A stretch of DNA of 64,000 bases from Candidatus Zixiibacteriota bacterium (GTDB taxonomy: Bacteria; Zixibacteria; MSB-5A5; GN15; PGXB01): the NCBI GenBank assembly GCA_026397505.1, contig JAPLUR010000052.1, forward strand, positions 19,053-83,052, given 5' to 3'. Under the pieces are notes generated by a model, which was not told the origin of the DNA, ran no database searches, and was given only the letters and a program-made list of their open reading frames with translations. Position numbers and translations under genes: made by a program. Below, one piece after another: positions 8,132 to 17,900 of the stretch (positions are counted from its first letter, which is position 1; each line of letters starts with the position of its first letter).

Positions 8132-11100
8132 TTCCGCTTCTCTCCGAGTCTCTCTTCTTGGCGGGCATGCATATTCCTGACCTGATCGACAAAGGCCTCC
8201 AAACGTGTTTCCTCGCCGGTATCCTGCAGACCTTCATAACTGATATTAAGCCAGGGGACTTCCCCCAGATCGTGGGCAACGCGGCGCGAAAGAGAAGTCA
8301 CTATTGTACCCGGCATGCAGTTAAACGGCATGCAGTTGATGATACCCGAGGCACCATGATGCACAAAATTGATCGCTTTGCCGATGGAAAGAACTGCCTC
8401 TCCCCTGACATCCACCGGAAGATACGGAGCGGCCAACCGCACGACTTCGCTGATGGGCAATTCATGGTCTATGGGGAAGTGCCTCGTAAAAGCCTTTTCG
8501 ATATGATATTCATCCTTATTCTGCAGATAGGTCTGAAGAACGGCTTTCAGGATGCCCTTCCATGATTTCTTATAAAGGGAATCGAGTTTGAAAGTGTAGG
8601 TCGTATAGTTGACCCATTCGGCAAAAGTAGCCAACTGGACTTCAATCCCCAGCGCTTCCACTTTGGCTATCAGATGATTATTTGAAAAGCGATTGTTCCG
8701 AAGATATATTTCCCCGACCAGCCCGATCCTCGGTTTCCCTTCGGGATTCCGTTTTATCCGACTGAATTCCCGAGCGGCCTCGTCGCCCAATGCTGTTAAG
8801 TCGCCGCCCTCGATAACTGTCTCTTCCATCTTTTTCAGATATTTCCGATATGTTTTCTCGGCGGCACCTTCTTCAATTTCATACGGTCTGGTCTTAAGCA
8901 AAATTTTAATGAGGCAATCGACAAAGACAATTCCACGCCAGCCCAGCCGTCGAAATGGTGTTTTCTCCAAACCAAAGTCGGCGTAGGAAGTCCTGGAATT
9001 GGGGGAGTATATCGGTATATTTCGATATCCCAGTTCATCCAATATGATGCGATGAAACTGGCTGTACAATCCGAAACGACAGGGACCATCGGCTCCCGGC
9101 ATGAAGAACACCGAACGTTCCGGGTCAAAATCGGGTGAATTTATTTTTCGCAACATATCTCCTGTGGTCACCACGCAGGGGAAACATTCCTTGCCGGATG
9201 TGAATCTTTTTCCATAAGTGAGACTTTCCTCATCCGGTTCCTCCATAACTTCGGCTTTAATGCCGCATCGCACAAAAGCGGCTCGCACTGGATAGGCATG
9301 ATCACACATGTTGGGAATGAAAATGGTTTTATCGGCCGGTGAAAAATTGCGGTCGGCGGGAGTGAACTCGTAAAGAGGTGGCGCATATTTATAGAATCTC
9401 AATGAATCAAGGAATGCCTCCACGCGCGTAATGGCGCCGGCATCGGCCGAATGCTCATCCAGTTCCAACTGGAGATAAGGTTTGCCGGACATCTGGCGGC
9501 GGAAAAAATGAGTTATGAAGGAATCGGGACCGCAGCCGAAGGCGCTCAAATATACCGCATAGAGATTAGAGTGCTTGCGGATGAAGTTGGCCGCGGAGAG
9601 GATTTTCCGGCCATACAACCAGTACATTTCCGAAAGTTCTTCGGTATCCAGTTTCATGGGAAGAAAATCGATATGAATCGTTTTCAATCCCATTTTGCGG
9701 ATTTTGTCCGGTATTTCCAAAGAAAGATGCCGGTCAAAGCCGTTATATGGTCGACTGACAATAACGATGCATTTTTCGTCACGTTCAAGACTTTCGAGTA
9801 TTTTCTTGCCTTCCGCCTCCATGTTTCTGCGGAATTGGTCGTAAGCCGATATGCCGTTGGCCAGCGCTTTTTTGACTTCACTCTCAGGCAAACCCATTAC
9901 TTTAACTAATTGCGCTAATTCTATGAGCATTTTACTATTATCGCGCTGCAATTTTAAGGGATGGCCGATAAATTTGATCCCTTCGGCGGCAAAGTCAAAC
10001 TTGGAGGCAACGGTATTGCCTATCGATTGAACATAGGGACAGATATAGCTGCCATAATCATCATAGTTGTCCTCGGTAAAACTTATTATGCCGGGCAAAA
10101 AGATATAGTCGACTTTCTTCTTTATCAGATTGTCCATGTGGCCGAAAGCCATTTTGACCGGGAAACAGGTCTCGGCGGCGAATTTCTCGAGAGCCGCATC
10201 GACTATGGCATGATTAGACAGGTCGCTGTTTACCACTTCAAAGCCAAGCGTCTCGAAAAAGGCTTTCCAGTAGGGATAGTACTCAAAGAAGTGGAGTATT
10301 CGGGGAATCCCAACTCTCCCCCGGCTACTCTCTTTCCTCTCAGCATTAATATATCTCTTCATCAGCAACTGCTGACGGAGATTAAAGTAGTCGGGAAGAA
10401 GGGAGCCTTTTTCGGCCCGGTTGACATCATATTTTTCGCAGCGACTGCCGTAATACAGCGGCTTTTCCCCTTCAACATTGACCGTCCTAATCTCACACAT
10501 ATTGGAGCAATCCTGGCAGGTGAAAGTATCCAGAGTATATTTCTTTTTGGAGAGGTCAAATCCTTTGAATTTGGAGCCGTTTCCCCGATCGAATTCCATG
10601 GCCAGAATGGCGGCTCCGATGGCGCCGGTGACATCATGATGCGGCGGAACCGTGACTTTCCTTCCGGTGAGCTTCTCGAAGGCGGCCACCACTCCCTTAT
10701 TCCAGGCTACGCCTCCCTGGAATAAAATGTTATCGCCGATCTTTCTATCGCCGACCACCTTGGTCAGATAATTGGCGGCAATGGAATAGGCCAATCCGGC
10801 AATGAGATCATTTGTCCCGGCGCCGGCCCGCTGGTGGCTCACCAAATCCGATTCCATGAAAACGGTGCAGCGCTCACCGCAACCGACCGGGCACTCGGCG
10901 GAAAGGGCACGGTCGCCGAATTCCCGCTCAATATTTATGTCCAGCTTTTCGGCCTGCTCTTGAAGGAAAGAACCGGTTCCGGCGGCACAGGCTTTGTTCA
11001 TCTCGAAATCAATGACAGTCTGATTGTGGAGGGAAATATATTTGGAATCCTGTCCCCCGATTTCAAAAATGGTATCAACCGTCGGGTCGAAATTTATGGC

Positions 11101-12324
11101 CGCCGTGGCCTGGGCCGTTATTTCATTCTTGACAATATCGGCCCCAACAAAATCCCCGGTCAGATAACGCCCCGAACCGGTCGTGCCGACCCCGATGACT
11201 CTGACTCTCCCAGCCACTTCAGCGCCTATCTCCGCCAGACCGCGTCTTACCGCTTCAATCGGGCGGCCTTCGGTCATCAAATAGCGGCGAGCGACAACAT
11301 TCTTGTTCCGGTCTATCAGCACCAGGTTGGTGGAAAGAGAGCCGACATCGATTCCAAGGTAAACATCCAGATGATCCAGCGTCCCCCGGTATTGCCTGGC
11401 CGTCACAGCATAGAACTTGGAATCGGGAAAATCAAAAGTCAGCCTTTCCCGTCCGGTGCGGGGCACACCTCGGAATTGGAGATAGCCGGATATCTTTTCA
11501 GTATCAATGCTGACAGGCGCGACTCCTGTGGCCTTGGTCGCCAGAAGAGCGGCCCCAATAGCGCCCATGACATTGTGATACTTCGGAATGATCAATTCCT
11601 CCCGGCCGATCTCGAGAATTTCGGCAAAAGCCCGAATCATTCCGGGATTGGAGGCTACGCCGCCCTCAAAGGCGACTGGAGACAGAAATTTCTTCCCCCG
11701 GGCAATAGCGCTTTTGAAGTTGCGGGCCACTGCAAAGCAGAGCCCGGCCACGATATCGTAATCGGGGGTGGCAATTTGCTGGAGGTGGATCATGTCGGAC
11801 TTGGCAAAAACCGAGCACCTTCCCGCAATACGAGGGGGATTCTGGGATTTAAGGGCCAATTGCCCAAATTCCTCATCAATTGATATCTTCAGGCGTCCCG
11901 CCTGCTGATCAAGGAAGGAACCGGTTCCTGCGGCGCACAGATTATTCATGCTAAAATCGACCACTACCTGTCGTTCGGGATCCAATTGAATAAATTTTGA
12001 ATCCTCTCCCCCCATTTCGATTATTGTACGCACCTGAGGCACTAGATAAGCATTAGAGGCGGCAATAGCGGCAATTTCCCCAAAGAAACTGCCCCCAAGA
12101 ATACTGACCCCGGTCCGTCCGCCTATTCCGGAAAAACCAAGCCTGACCGGCTGAAGAATCCAATCACCAAACTCGCTATCAAGCAGGTCCTTAAGTGTCT
12201 GGTAAGGCCGGCCATGGAACCGACGATAGGCGGTCTTGGCAATCGCCCCTTTATTATCCAGGACAGCGACCTTGACTGAAACCGACCCGATGTCAACCCC
12301 GATTGAATATTCGGCGGACTCCAT
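8128..12324 (-). CDS. Acyl-CoA dehydratase activase-type fusion protein (two ASKHA ATPase domains plus dehydratase-like region)
   Basis: From the ATG at 12324, preceded by AGGTG, the protein has 1398 residues. It contains two tandem BadF/BcrA-type ATPase domains, each with its own phosphate-1 loop (GVDIGSVSVK; LGIDVGSLSTNLVLID), a GGEDSK or GGQDSK loop and the CAAGTGSFL motif whose Cys binds the shared [4Fe-4S] cluster in 2-hydroxyglutaryl-CoA dehydratase activase. A Cys-rich segment TCQDCSNMCEI follows, then a DUF2229/HgdB-like region with further Cys motifs (ETCFPVKMAFGH, GKECFPCVVTTGD). Such fusions occur in anaerobes and are proposed to drive ATP-dependent low-potential electron transfer, as in 2-hydroxyacyl-CoA dehydratases and benzoyl-CoA reductases. 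The partner and reaction are unknown. The upstream in-frame start would add 17 non-conserved residues. Confidence 0.88.
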   Translation of the reverse strand: MESAEYSIGVDIGSVSVKVAVLDNKGAIAKTAYRRFHGRPYQTLKDLLDSEFGDWILQPVRLGFSGIGGRTGVSILGGSFFGEIAAIAASNAYLVPQVRTIIEMGGEDSKFIQLDPERQVVVDFSMNNLCAAGTGSFLDQQAGRLKISIDEEFGQLALKSQNPPRIAGRCSVFAKSDMIHLQQIATPDYDIVAGLCFAVARNFKSAIARGKKFLSPVAFEGGVASNPGMIRAFAEILEIGREELIIPKYHNVMGAIGAALLATKATGVAPVSIDTEKISGYLQFRGVPRTGRERLTFDFPDSKFYAVTARQYRGTLDHLDVYLGIDVGSLSTNLVLIDRNKNVVARRYLMTEGRPIEAVRRGLAEIGAEVAGRVRVIGVGTTGSGRYLTGDFVGADIVKNEITAQATAAINFDPTVDTIFEIGGQDSKYISLHNQTVIDFEMNKACAAGTGSFLQEQAEKLDINIEREFGDRALSAECPVGCGERCTVFMESDLVSHQRAGAGTNDLIAGLAYSIAANYLTKVVGDRKIGDNILFQGGVAWNKGVVAAFEKLTGRKVTVPPHHDVTGAIGAAILAMEFDRGNGSKFKGFDLSKKKYTLDTFTCQDCSNMCEIRTVNVEGEKPLYYGSRCEKYDVNRAEKGSLLPDYFNLRQQLLMKRYINAERKESSRGRVGIPRILHFFEYYPYWKAFFETLGFEVVNSDLSNHAIVDAALEKFAAETCFPVKMAFGHMDNLIKKKVDYIFLPGIISFTEDNYDDYGSYICPYVQSIGNTVASKFDFAAEGIKFIGHPLKLQRDNSKMLIELAQLVKVMGLPESEVKKALANGISAYDQFRRNMEAEGKKILESLERDEKCIVIVSRPYNGFDRHLSLEIPDKIRKMGLKTIHIDFLPMKLDTEELSEMYWLYGRKILSAANFIRKHSNLYAVYLSAFGCGPDSFITHFFRRQMSGKPYLQLELDEHSADAGAITRVEAFLDSLRFYKYAPPLYEFTPADRNFSPADKTIFIPNMCDHAYPVRAAFVRCGIKAEVMEEPDEESLTYGKRFTSGKECFPCVVTTGDMLRKINSPDFDPERSVFFMPGADGPCRFGLYSQFHRIILDELGYRNIPIYSPNSRTSYADFGLEKTPFRRLGWRGIVFVDCLIKILLKTRPYEIEEGAAEKTYRKYLKKMEETVIEGGDLTALGDEAAREFSRIKRNPEGKPRIGLVGEIYLRNNRFSNNHLIAKVEALGIEVQLATFAEWVNYTTYTFKLDSLYKKSWKGILKAVLQTYLQNKDEYHIEKAFTRHFPIDHELPISEVVRLAAPYLPVDVRGEAVLSIGKAINFVHHGASGIINCMPFNCMPGTIVTSLSRRVAHDLGEVPWLNISYEGLQDTGEETRLEAFVDQVRNMHARQEERLGEKRK

Positions 12325-12365
12325 TTCGCTTTCACCTTTTTCAGGAAGATTGTTTTTTGTGCCTG

Positions 12366-12394
12366 ATAATAACAATTTTTTGCCTTGTCTGCAA
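12366..12394 (-). promoter_or_regulatory. Probable promoter of the activase-DUF885 operon
   Basis: On the minus strand TTGCAG (12389-12394), a 17-nt spacer and TATTAT (12366-12371) lie 41 bp before the chosen ATG. Confidence 0.5.
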
Positions 12395-12404
12395 TCATAA
12401 ACAT

Positions 12405-12432
12405 TTGATTAAAAGAAGCTTTAACTTATATT
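12405..12432 (+). promoter_or_regulatory. Probable promoter of the dtd-rlmH operon
   Basis: TTGATT (12405-12410), a 16-nt spacer and TATATT (12427-12432) lie 16 bp before the dtd start. It faces away from the promoter of the divergent activase gene. Confidence 0.5.
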
Positions 12433-12448
12433 TGCCCTGTCTTAAATT

Positions 12449-12895
12449 ATGCGTTTATTAGTTCAAAGAGTCAGCCGGGCTGAAGTGAGGGTTGAGGGAA
12501 AAACCGTCGGAAAAATCGAACGGGGTTTTCTGGTCTTATGCGGTTTCCGGAAGGATGATCAGGCGGAAAGCTTGAGAAAGCTGGCCGAAAAATGTTTCAA
12601 CCTCAGGGTTTTTGAAGATGAAGACGGGAAAATGAATCTCTCCCTTCTGGATATGGGGGGAGAACTCCTGGTTGTCTCTCAATTCACTCTCTATGCCGAC
12701 TGCCGCAAGGGGCGCCGGCCCGGATTCGACAACTCCATGCCGCCCGAAGAGGCGGAATCATTCTACAATAATCTGATAACCGAATTCAGGAAATCCGGCC
12801 TCAGAGTGGAAAGCGGCCTTTTTGGGGCCAAAATGCAGGTGGAGCTGGTTAACCATGGGCCGGTGACAATAATGCTTGATGATCATGAAGTTTAA
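12449..12895 (+). CDS. dtd: D-aminoacyl-tRNA deacylase
   Basis: The 148-residue protein matches DTD over its whole length. The SQFTLYADCRKGRRPGF motif holds the catalytic-site loop and the VNHGPVTIML motif near the C-terminus is the cis-Gly-Pro loop that excludes L-aminoacyl groups. The enzyme releases D-amino acids (and glycine mischarged to tRNA-Ala) from tRNA in the cytoplasm. It is the first gene of an eight-gene forward operon and its end overlaps the start of maf by 20 bp. Confidence 0.96.
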   Translation: MRLLVQRVSRAEVRVEGKTVGKIERGFLVLCGFRKDDQAESLRKLAEKCFNLRVFEDEDGKMNLSLLDMGGELLVVSQFTLYADCRKGRRPGFDNSMPPEEAESFYNNLITEFRKSGLRVESGLFGAKMQVELVNHGPVTIMLDDHEV

Positions 12896-13505
12896 AGAAT
12901 TAGATAGACTGTTAAGCAGGTATCGTCTTGTCCTTGCCTCCGGTTCCCCCCGGCGGGTAAGTCTCTTACGGGCGGCCGGAATCAATTTCAGGCAACTGAT
13001 TCCGGATATCGATGAGAACAACCATGCTCATCAGGATCCGTCAGCGCTGGCAGCGCTTCTGGCTCAGAAGAAGGCCCTTGCGGTATGCTGGGAAATTGAG
13101 ACCGATGAAGTCATTCTGGGGTGTGATACCATCGTGATTCTCAATGACCTTGTGCTGGGGAAACCCGAGTCGGAGGCGGAAGCATTTGAGATGCTCTCAG
13201 CCCTTTCGGGCAATCGGCATACGGTCTGCTCGGCCATAGCGCTCCTTGAGCGCGGAGGGTATATGGCAAGCGGATTTGAGTTTACCGATGTCTACTTCAA
13301 TCCGGTTTCAGCCGCTCAGATCAAAGCATATATCAAGACTGGCGAACCACTCGATAAGGCCGGGGCGTACGGTATTCAAGAAGAAGGCGGTTTTTTAGTT
13401 GACAGGATAGAGGGAAATATTGATAATGTGATCGGCTTGCCTATGAGCCTATTGGAAAGGCTGGCCGGGAAATTTATGACGGAAATGAGTTGTTATGGCA
13501 TATAA
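12876..13505 (+). CDS. maf: Maf-like nucleoside-triphosphate pyrophosphatase
   Basis: The 209-residue protein has the Maf N-terminal motif LASGSPRRVSLL (about 20-31), the ILGCDTIVILND segment, the GKP motif and the C-terminal GAYGIQEEGGFLVDRIEGNIDNVIGLP. Family members hydrolyse dTTP and UTP, or modified nucleotides, to monophosphates and pyrophosphate. The start is uncertain: ATG codons at 12876, 12879 and 12885 all lie inside the end of dtd. The gene end overlaps the rodZ-like gene by 11 bp. Confidence 0.94.
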   Translation: MMIMKFKELDRLLSRYRLVLASGSPRRVSLLRAAGINFRQLIPDIDENNHAHQDPSALAALLAQKKALAVCWEIETDEVILGCDTIVILNDLVLGKPESEAEAFEMLSALSGNRHTVCSAIALLERGGYMASGFEFTDVYFNPVSAAQIKAYIKTGEPLDKAGAYGIQEEGGFLVDRIEGNIDNVIGLPMSLLERLAGKFMTEMSCYGI

Positions 13506-14322
13506 ATATAAAGAGATCGGCGAGATACTCAAAAAGCGAAGAATGGAATTGGGGAAAAGCATAACCGTGCTGGCCGAGGAAACCAAGGTCCCCGAGAGAT
13601 ACCTTGTCGCCATTGAAGAAGGTGATTTGAAGGAATTTCATTCCTCTGTGTACTATGATCTTTTTGCCCGGTCATATGCAAGAGAATTGGGTATCGACGA
13701 TCATGAGCTTTTTGAAAGTGAAAAAGAACCGGAACCTGTTTCCGGAATCCCCGGTGCAGTTCACGAAACGGTTGGGCTTCGGGAGGAAAAGAAAACCCGG
13801 AATTCCGAACTGAAGGCGTCATTCAGAAACTGGCTCTGGTTAATCGCGATCATATTGGTTGGCGGCGGTATCACGGCCTTTATAATGCTCCAAGGCAAGA
13901 CCCCGAAAGAGAGTGAAAGAGCCGAGGAAATCAAGCCGCAGGTGAATGCCGAAGTTGTTCTGGATACGGTGGCACCCCCGATAGAGGCCAATGTTGCTGA
14001 TTCCATCATGGCCAGCACGGCGCAGAATTCTGCCATGAGGTTGGAAGTCAACGTGAAAAAAACCTGCTGGTTTCTGATTATGGCCGATGATGACACCGCT
14101 GCTTTCGGCAGCCTGCAGCCGGGAACCGTCCGGAATCTGACGGCCATGAATAGATTTGTTATCTCAGCCGGCAATCCCTCCGGCGTTGAATTCAGACTGG
14201 ATGATACTCTAATGAAACCGCTTTCTCCAGAAGGGAAACCGATCCGCGGGCTGGAAATCAACCGCGAAAACAAAAGGGGGTTCTACTTCCTCCCCGAGGA
14301 TACTACCGGTGGCAGGCGTTAA
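13495..14322 (+). CDS. RodZ-like helix-turn-helix membrane protein
   Basis: The 275-residue protein has an N-terminal HTH_25-type domain (about 6-70: IGEILKKRRMELGKSITVLA, then VPERYLVAIEEGDLKEF), a charged linker, one membrane helix (about 112-132, NWLWLIAIILVGGGITAFIM) and a periplasmic beta domain of the DUF4115 kind (about 175-275). This is the RodZ layout, in which the HTH contacts MreB filaments to set rod shape. No mreB is in the window, so the cell-shape role is an inference from architecture. It overlaps maf by 11 bp and the next gene by 14 bp, consistent with tight translational coupling. Confidence 0.85.
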   Translation: MAYKYKEIGEILKKRRMELGKSITVLAEETKVPERYLVAIEEGDLKEFHSSVYYDLFARSYARELGIDDHELFESEKEPEPVSGIPGAVHETVGLREEKKTRNSELKASFRNWLWLIAIILVGGGITAFIMLQGKTPKESERAEEIKPQVNAEVVLDTVAPPIEANVADSIMASTAQNSAMRLEVNVKKTCWFLIMADDDTAAFGSLQPGTVRNLTAMNRFVISAGNPSGVEFRLDDTLMKPLSPEGKPIRGLEINRENKRGFYFLPEDTTGGRR

Positions 14323-14887
14323 AGAAATAGTGGCGGGCTTTCGTTTGCGCTTTCACCTTCGCACCTATCAGGCCTCTCCCATCTCTCTGCCGGAGGATAT
14401 GCGGAATACTCGAAACGTCATGATCTGTCTTCCCCCTGGCCAGCGCGAACTGACAATGATCAAACAGCTCCTGCCGGAACTGGCCCGGATATTTTCGGAT
14501 TCCGAAATCTACCTGCTGGCCGCCCCGGGCAGCCCGGTCTATGAAATTTTCCCCCGTAAGGGGTATCGGATATTGACTCCCTCGTCGGATCAATTGACCT
14601 GGAGCGGTCTGGCTAAGACCGCCTATATAAATCTTTTGAAGCAGAATCGCTTTGACCTTATTCTGGATTTGAATCTCTCGCCGAGTCATTTTGTCAAATC
14701 GATTTTACTGGCCTTTCCGAGAGCGATCCGGGCCGGCGCCGGCGGCAATCTCGGAATCCCCTACTACAATTTGGAAATTAAAAGCGGGTATCTTCGTGAT
14801 GAGAAGAATATTTACAGATCTATTATTAACATGATTGCCCAACTGCGGGAAAACAAATCAACCAAATTTGACGAAACAGCCAATTAG
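14309..14887 (+). CDS. Glycosyltransferase family 9-like single-domain protein
   Basis: A GTG start gives a 192-residue protein whose middle resembles the N-terminal Rossmann half of ADP-heptose-type glycosyltransferases (GT9): MICLPPGQRELTMIKQLLPE, then SEIYLLAAPGSP and NRFDLILDLNLSPSHFVKS. The C-terminal nucleotide-sugar domain of GT9 is absent, so it is either a domain-only relative or a degenerate transferase; DUF6913-like proteins of Bacteroidota look similar. No signal peptide. It overlaps the rodZ-like gene by 14 bp and precedes smc by 15 bp. Function not established. Confidence 0.6.
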   Translation: MAGVKEIVAGFRLRFHLRTYQASPISLPEDMRNTRNVMICLPPGQRELTMIKQLLPELARIFSDSEIYLLAAPGSPVYEIFPRKGYRILTPSSDQLTWSGLAKTAYINLLKQNRFDLILDLNLSPSHFVKSILLAFPRAIRAGAGGNLGIPYYNLEIKSGYLRDEKNIYRSIINMIAQLRENKSTKFDETAN

Positions 14888-14902
14888 CGTTCCGGAGGAA
14901 TC

Positions 14903-17900
14903 GTGTACCTTAAGAGATTGGAACTTCTGGGATTTAAATCATTTCCGGATAAAACCGTCATAAAACTGACCGGCGGAGTAATCGGCGTCGTGGGACCAAA
15001 CGGATGCGGCAAAACCAATATTCTTGATTCCATCCGCTGGGTTCTTGGAGAGCAAAAAGTGTCTCTGTTGCGCGGCACAAAAATGGAAGAGATAATTTTC
15101 AACGGCACGCGCGATATCAAGCCTCTCGGAATGGCCGAGGTCACATTGGTGATACAAAACAGCAAAGGCATTCTGCCCACCGAATACAGCGAAGTGCAGA
15201 TAACGCGACGGCTGTTTCGCTCCGGGGAGGCGGAATATCTCCTCAATAAAATTCCCTGCCGGCTGAAAGACATTGCTGACCTTCTGATGGATACCGGCAT
15301 CGGGGCGCATGTTTATTCGGTCATTCAGCAGGACATGATTGACGCCATCCTTTCCGACCGGACAGACGACCGCCGCTTTCTTTTTGAGGAGGCGGCCGGC
15401 ATTTCCAAATACAAAAATCGCAAAAAGGCCGCTATTCGCAAACTGGAAGCGACCGAACAGGATTTGCTGCGCCTGAAAGATATCGTGGCGGAGGTCACGG
15501 TACAGGTGAATTCGCTCAATCGCCAAATGAAGAAGGCGGAACGGTATCAGAAAATGGCCGAGGAATTGAAGGGCTGGGAGATTTTCCTTGGCAAGAACGC
15601 CTCCGATACGCTCCAGAATGAACGCCGAGCCATATTGACCCGCAGAGATTCCCTGCTTGATGCCAGAGTCGCATGTGATGCCGCTATTGACACCCTTTCG
15701 GCTCAACAGGAAGAGCAGCGCAAGGAATTGACCGACCTTGACCGCGAGTTAACGGCGATATCGAATCTGGTCTATGAGAAATCGGAAGCGGCTCATGCGC
15801 TCGAAAAGGAAATATCGATTTTGCGTGAAAAAAGGGAGAACGCCCGTCAACTGCAGGAGCGGAATACATTCGATATTCAGGCCTTTCAGAAACGCAAAGA
15901 AATATTGGCCGAGCAGATTGAGGAGACCCGCCGGGAACTTGAAAAGGTCGAATCGGAGTCGGGCGCCCACGTGGAGGAGGTTGCCCATTCCGAACAGAAT
16001 CTGAATGAGGCCGATGAGAAAGTTCTTGCCGCCCGCCGGGCCCGCGATGAGTTGAGCAAGGAACTCATGGCTCTGGAGGGGCGCCTTTCCGCAGGGAAAA
16101 GCGATGACAGCAATCTCAAAGAGCAGGAATCCGACATCAACACTTCTCTGATTGAGTTGATCAAATTGCATTCTGAAGCGGGCAATAATCGCGATAAGAT
16201 TGCCGCGCGTCTGGCCGAACTTGAAAGCTCGGGCGTCACGATTGCCGCGCAGATAAGCGGCCTCCAGAATCAGCAGAATACATGGGAATCGGAAATTCGC
16301 GGTTTTGATGCCCGGCTTGAGGAACTCTCGGGCGAGATTTTTGACCTGACAGCATCACTCGAGGCGGCCGAGGCCCGCAGGCATCTTCTTAGCGAGATGA
16401 TCACTCATTACGAGGGATACAGCGCCGGAGTCGTCACCACTTTCGAAAATAGGGAACGGTGGCCCGGTCTGATCGGTACCGTGGCCGAGCATTTGACGCC
16501 GCACGGAGGTTTTGAGGATGCCATTGAGGCTGCTCTCGGCGAAACAGCCGAGTTCATGATTTCCAGGGATCGGGAGACCGCTGATGGTGTAATCAGTTTC
16601 CTGCGCCAGGAGAAGAAGGGTAAGGCGGGATTGATTATACTGAACGAAGCTGGTTTCAATACGGGGGTCACCCGACCGGAACTGAACGGCGAGAGCTTTC
16701 TCGGCTGGGGCGATCAATATGTCACCGTTTCAGAAGAACTGAAACCTCTGGCGCACCTGCTTCTATCGCGCATAGCCGTCATAAAGCCGGAGAATAATAA
16801 ATGCATTCTGGATGCCCTCCCGATGTATTTCGCGGCCGTTACGACCGACGGAAAGCTTTTTGAGAATAGAGCCATTGTTTCGGGCGGTTCAAATGAAGGG
16901 TTGTCCCTTTTCGGACGAAAAGAAAAAATTGCCGAGCAGGATAGAATTCTCCAGGAACTCAACGGCAAAATCGCCGAGATCAAAACCGCGAGGAATCAGA
17001 TTACTTCCGAGCTTGGTTCAAAGCAGGCCGAATTGCACGGCATACTCTCACAACTGGATAATCTTAAGGAAGAATCCGACCGGGTGCACACGGAATTGAC
17101 TTCAACCCGGTACGAAATGCAGACGGTTGAAACCGAGATGCGCCGGCTGGAAAAAGAAAAAAAGGCTTTTTCGGATAAGCTGGAACTCCTTAAGAGCCGC
17201 CAATACGATCTTTCCCTTAATTATGACCAGCTTGCCCGCGAAAAGGAAACGCTGGTCGGCCGGTTGCAGGAGCACGAGATGGTTATTGGGCAACTGGAGC
17301 GGGATTCGGAAGAGGCCCAGAACCGACTATCGTCCGTGCAGATCCGTCAGATTGAATTAAGGAGCAAAAAGCAGCAGCTGGAAAGTCAGATTCGCCATAC
17401 CGGCGAGTTGATCGCTGAGATTGATCAGAATGCAACCGCCAAGTCGCAGGAAATTGTTTCCGCCGAGCAGGAAATCGCCGGCTCGCTGGACAGGATTGCC
17501 GGATTGGAGAAGGAATTGAAGCAGTTGTTTGACGCCCGCGCGGTTCTGGCGGACAAGCAGAACGGTATCCGCAATACATATAGTGGCCTTCAGGAAAGTC
17601 TGGTCACGCGCGAAAAGGAAATCAAACAACAGCGCCAGACCCGTGAGGAAGCCCTGGAGGAACTGCATGCGGCCGAATTGAGAATGACCGCAATTGAGGC
17701 CGAGGTCAGGAATATCACCGAGAAAATCCGCAATGATTACGACCTTGAACTGGAAGCGATCACGGCCGAGCCTCCCGACAGCAGACTTCCCGAAGAAAAA
17801 CGCCTGGAGCGTCTGCATGAATTGAAGGATTTGATGAAGAATTTCGGCGGGGTCAATCTCCTGGCGCTGGAAGAGTACCTTACTTCGAAAGAGCGGCAGG

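Noticed and set aside
10834..11883. A 349-codon plus-strand frame inside the activase gene.
   Set aside because: It is the antisense shadow of the conserved ATPase domains, whose motifs are all on the minus strand.
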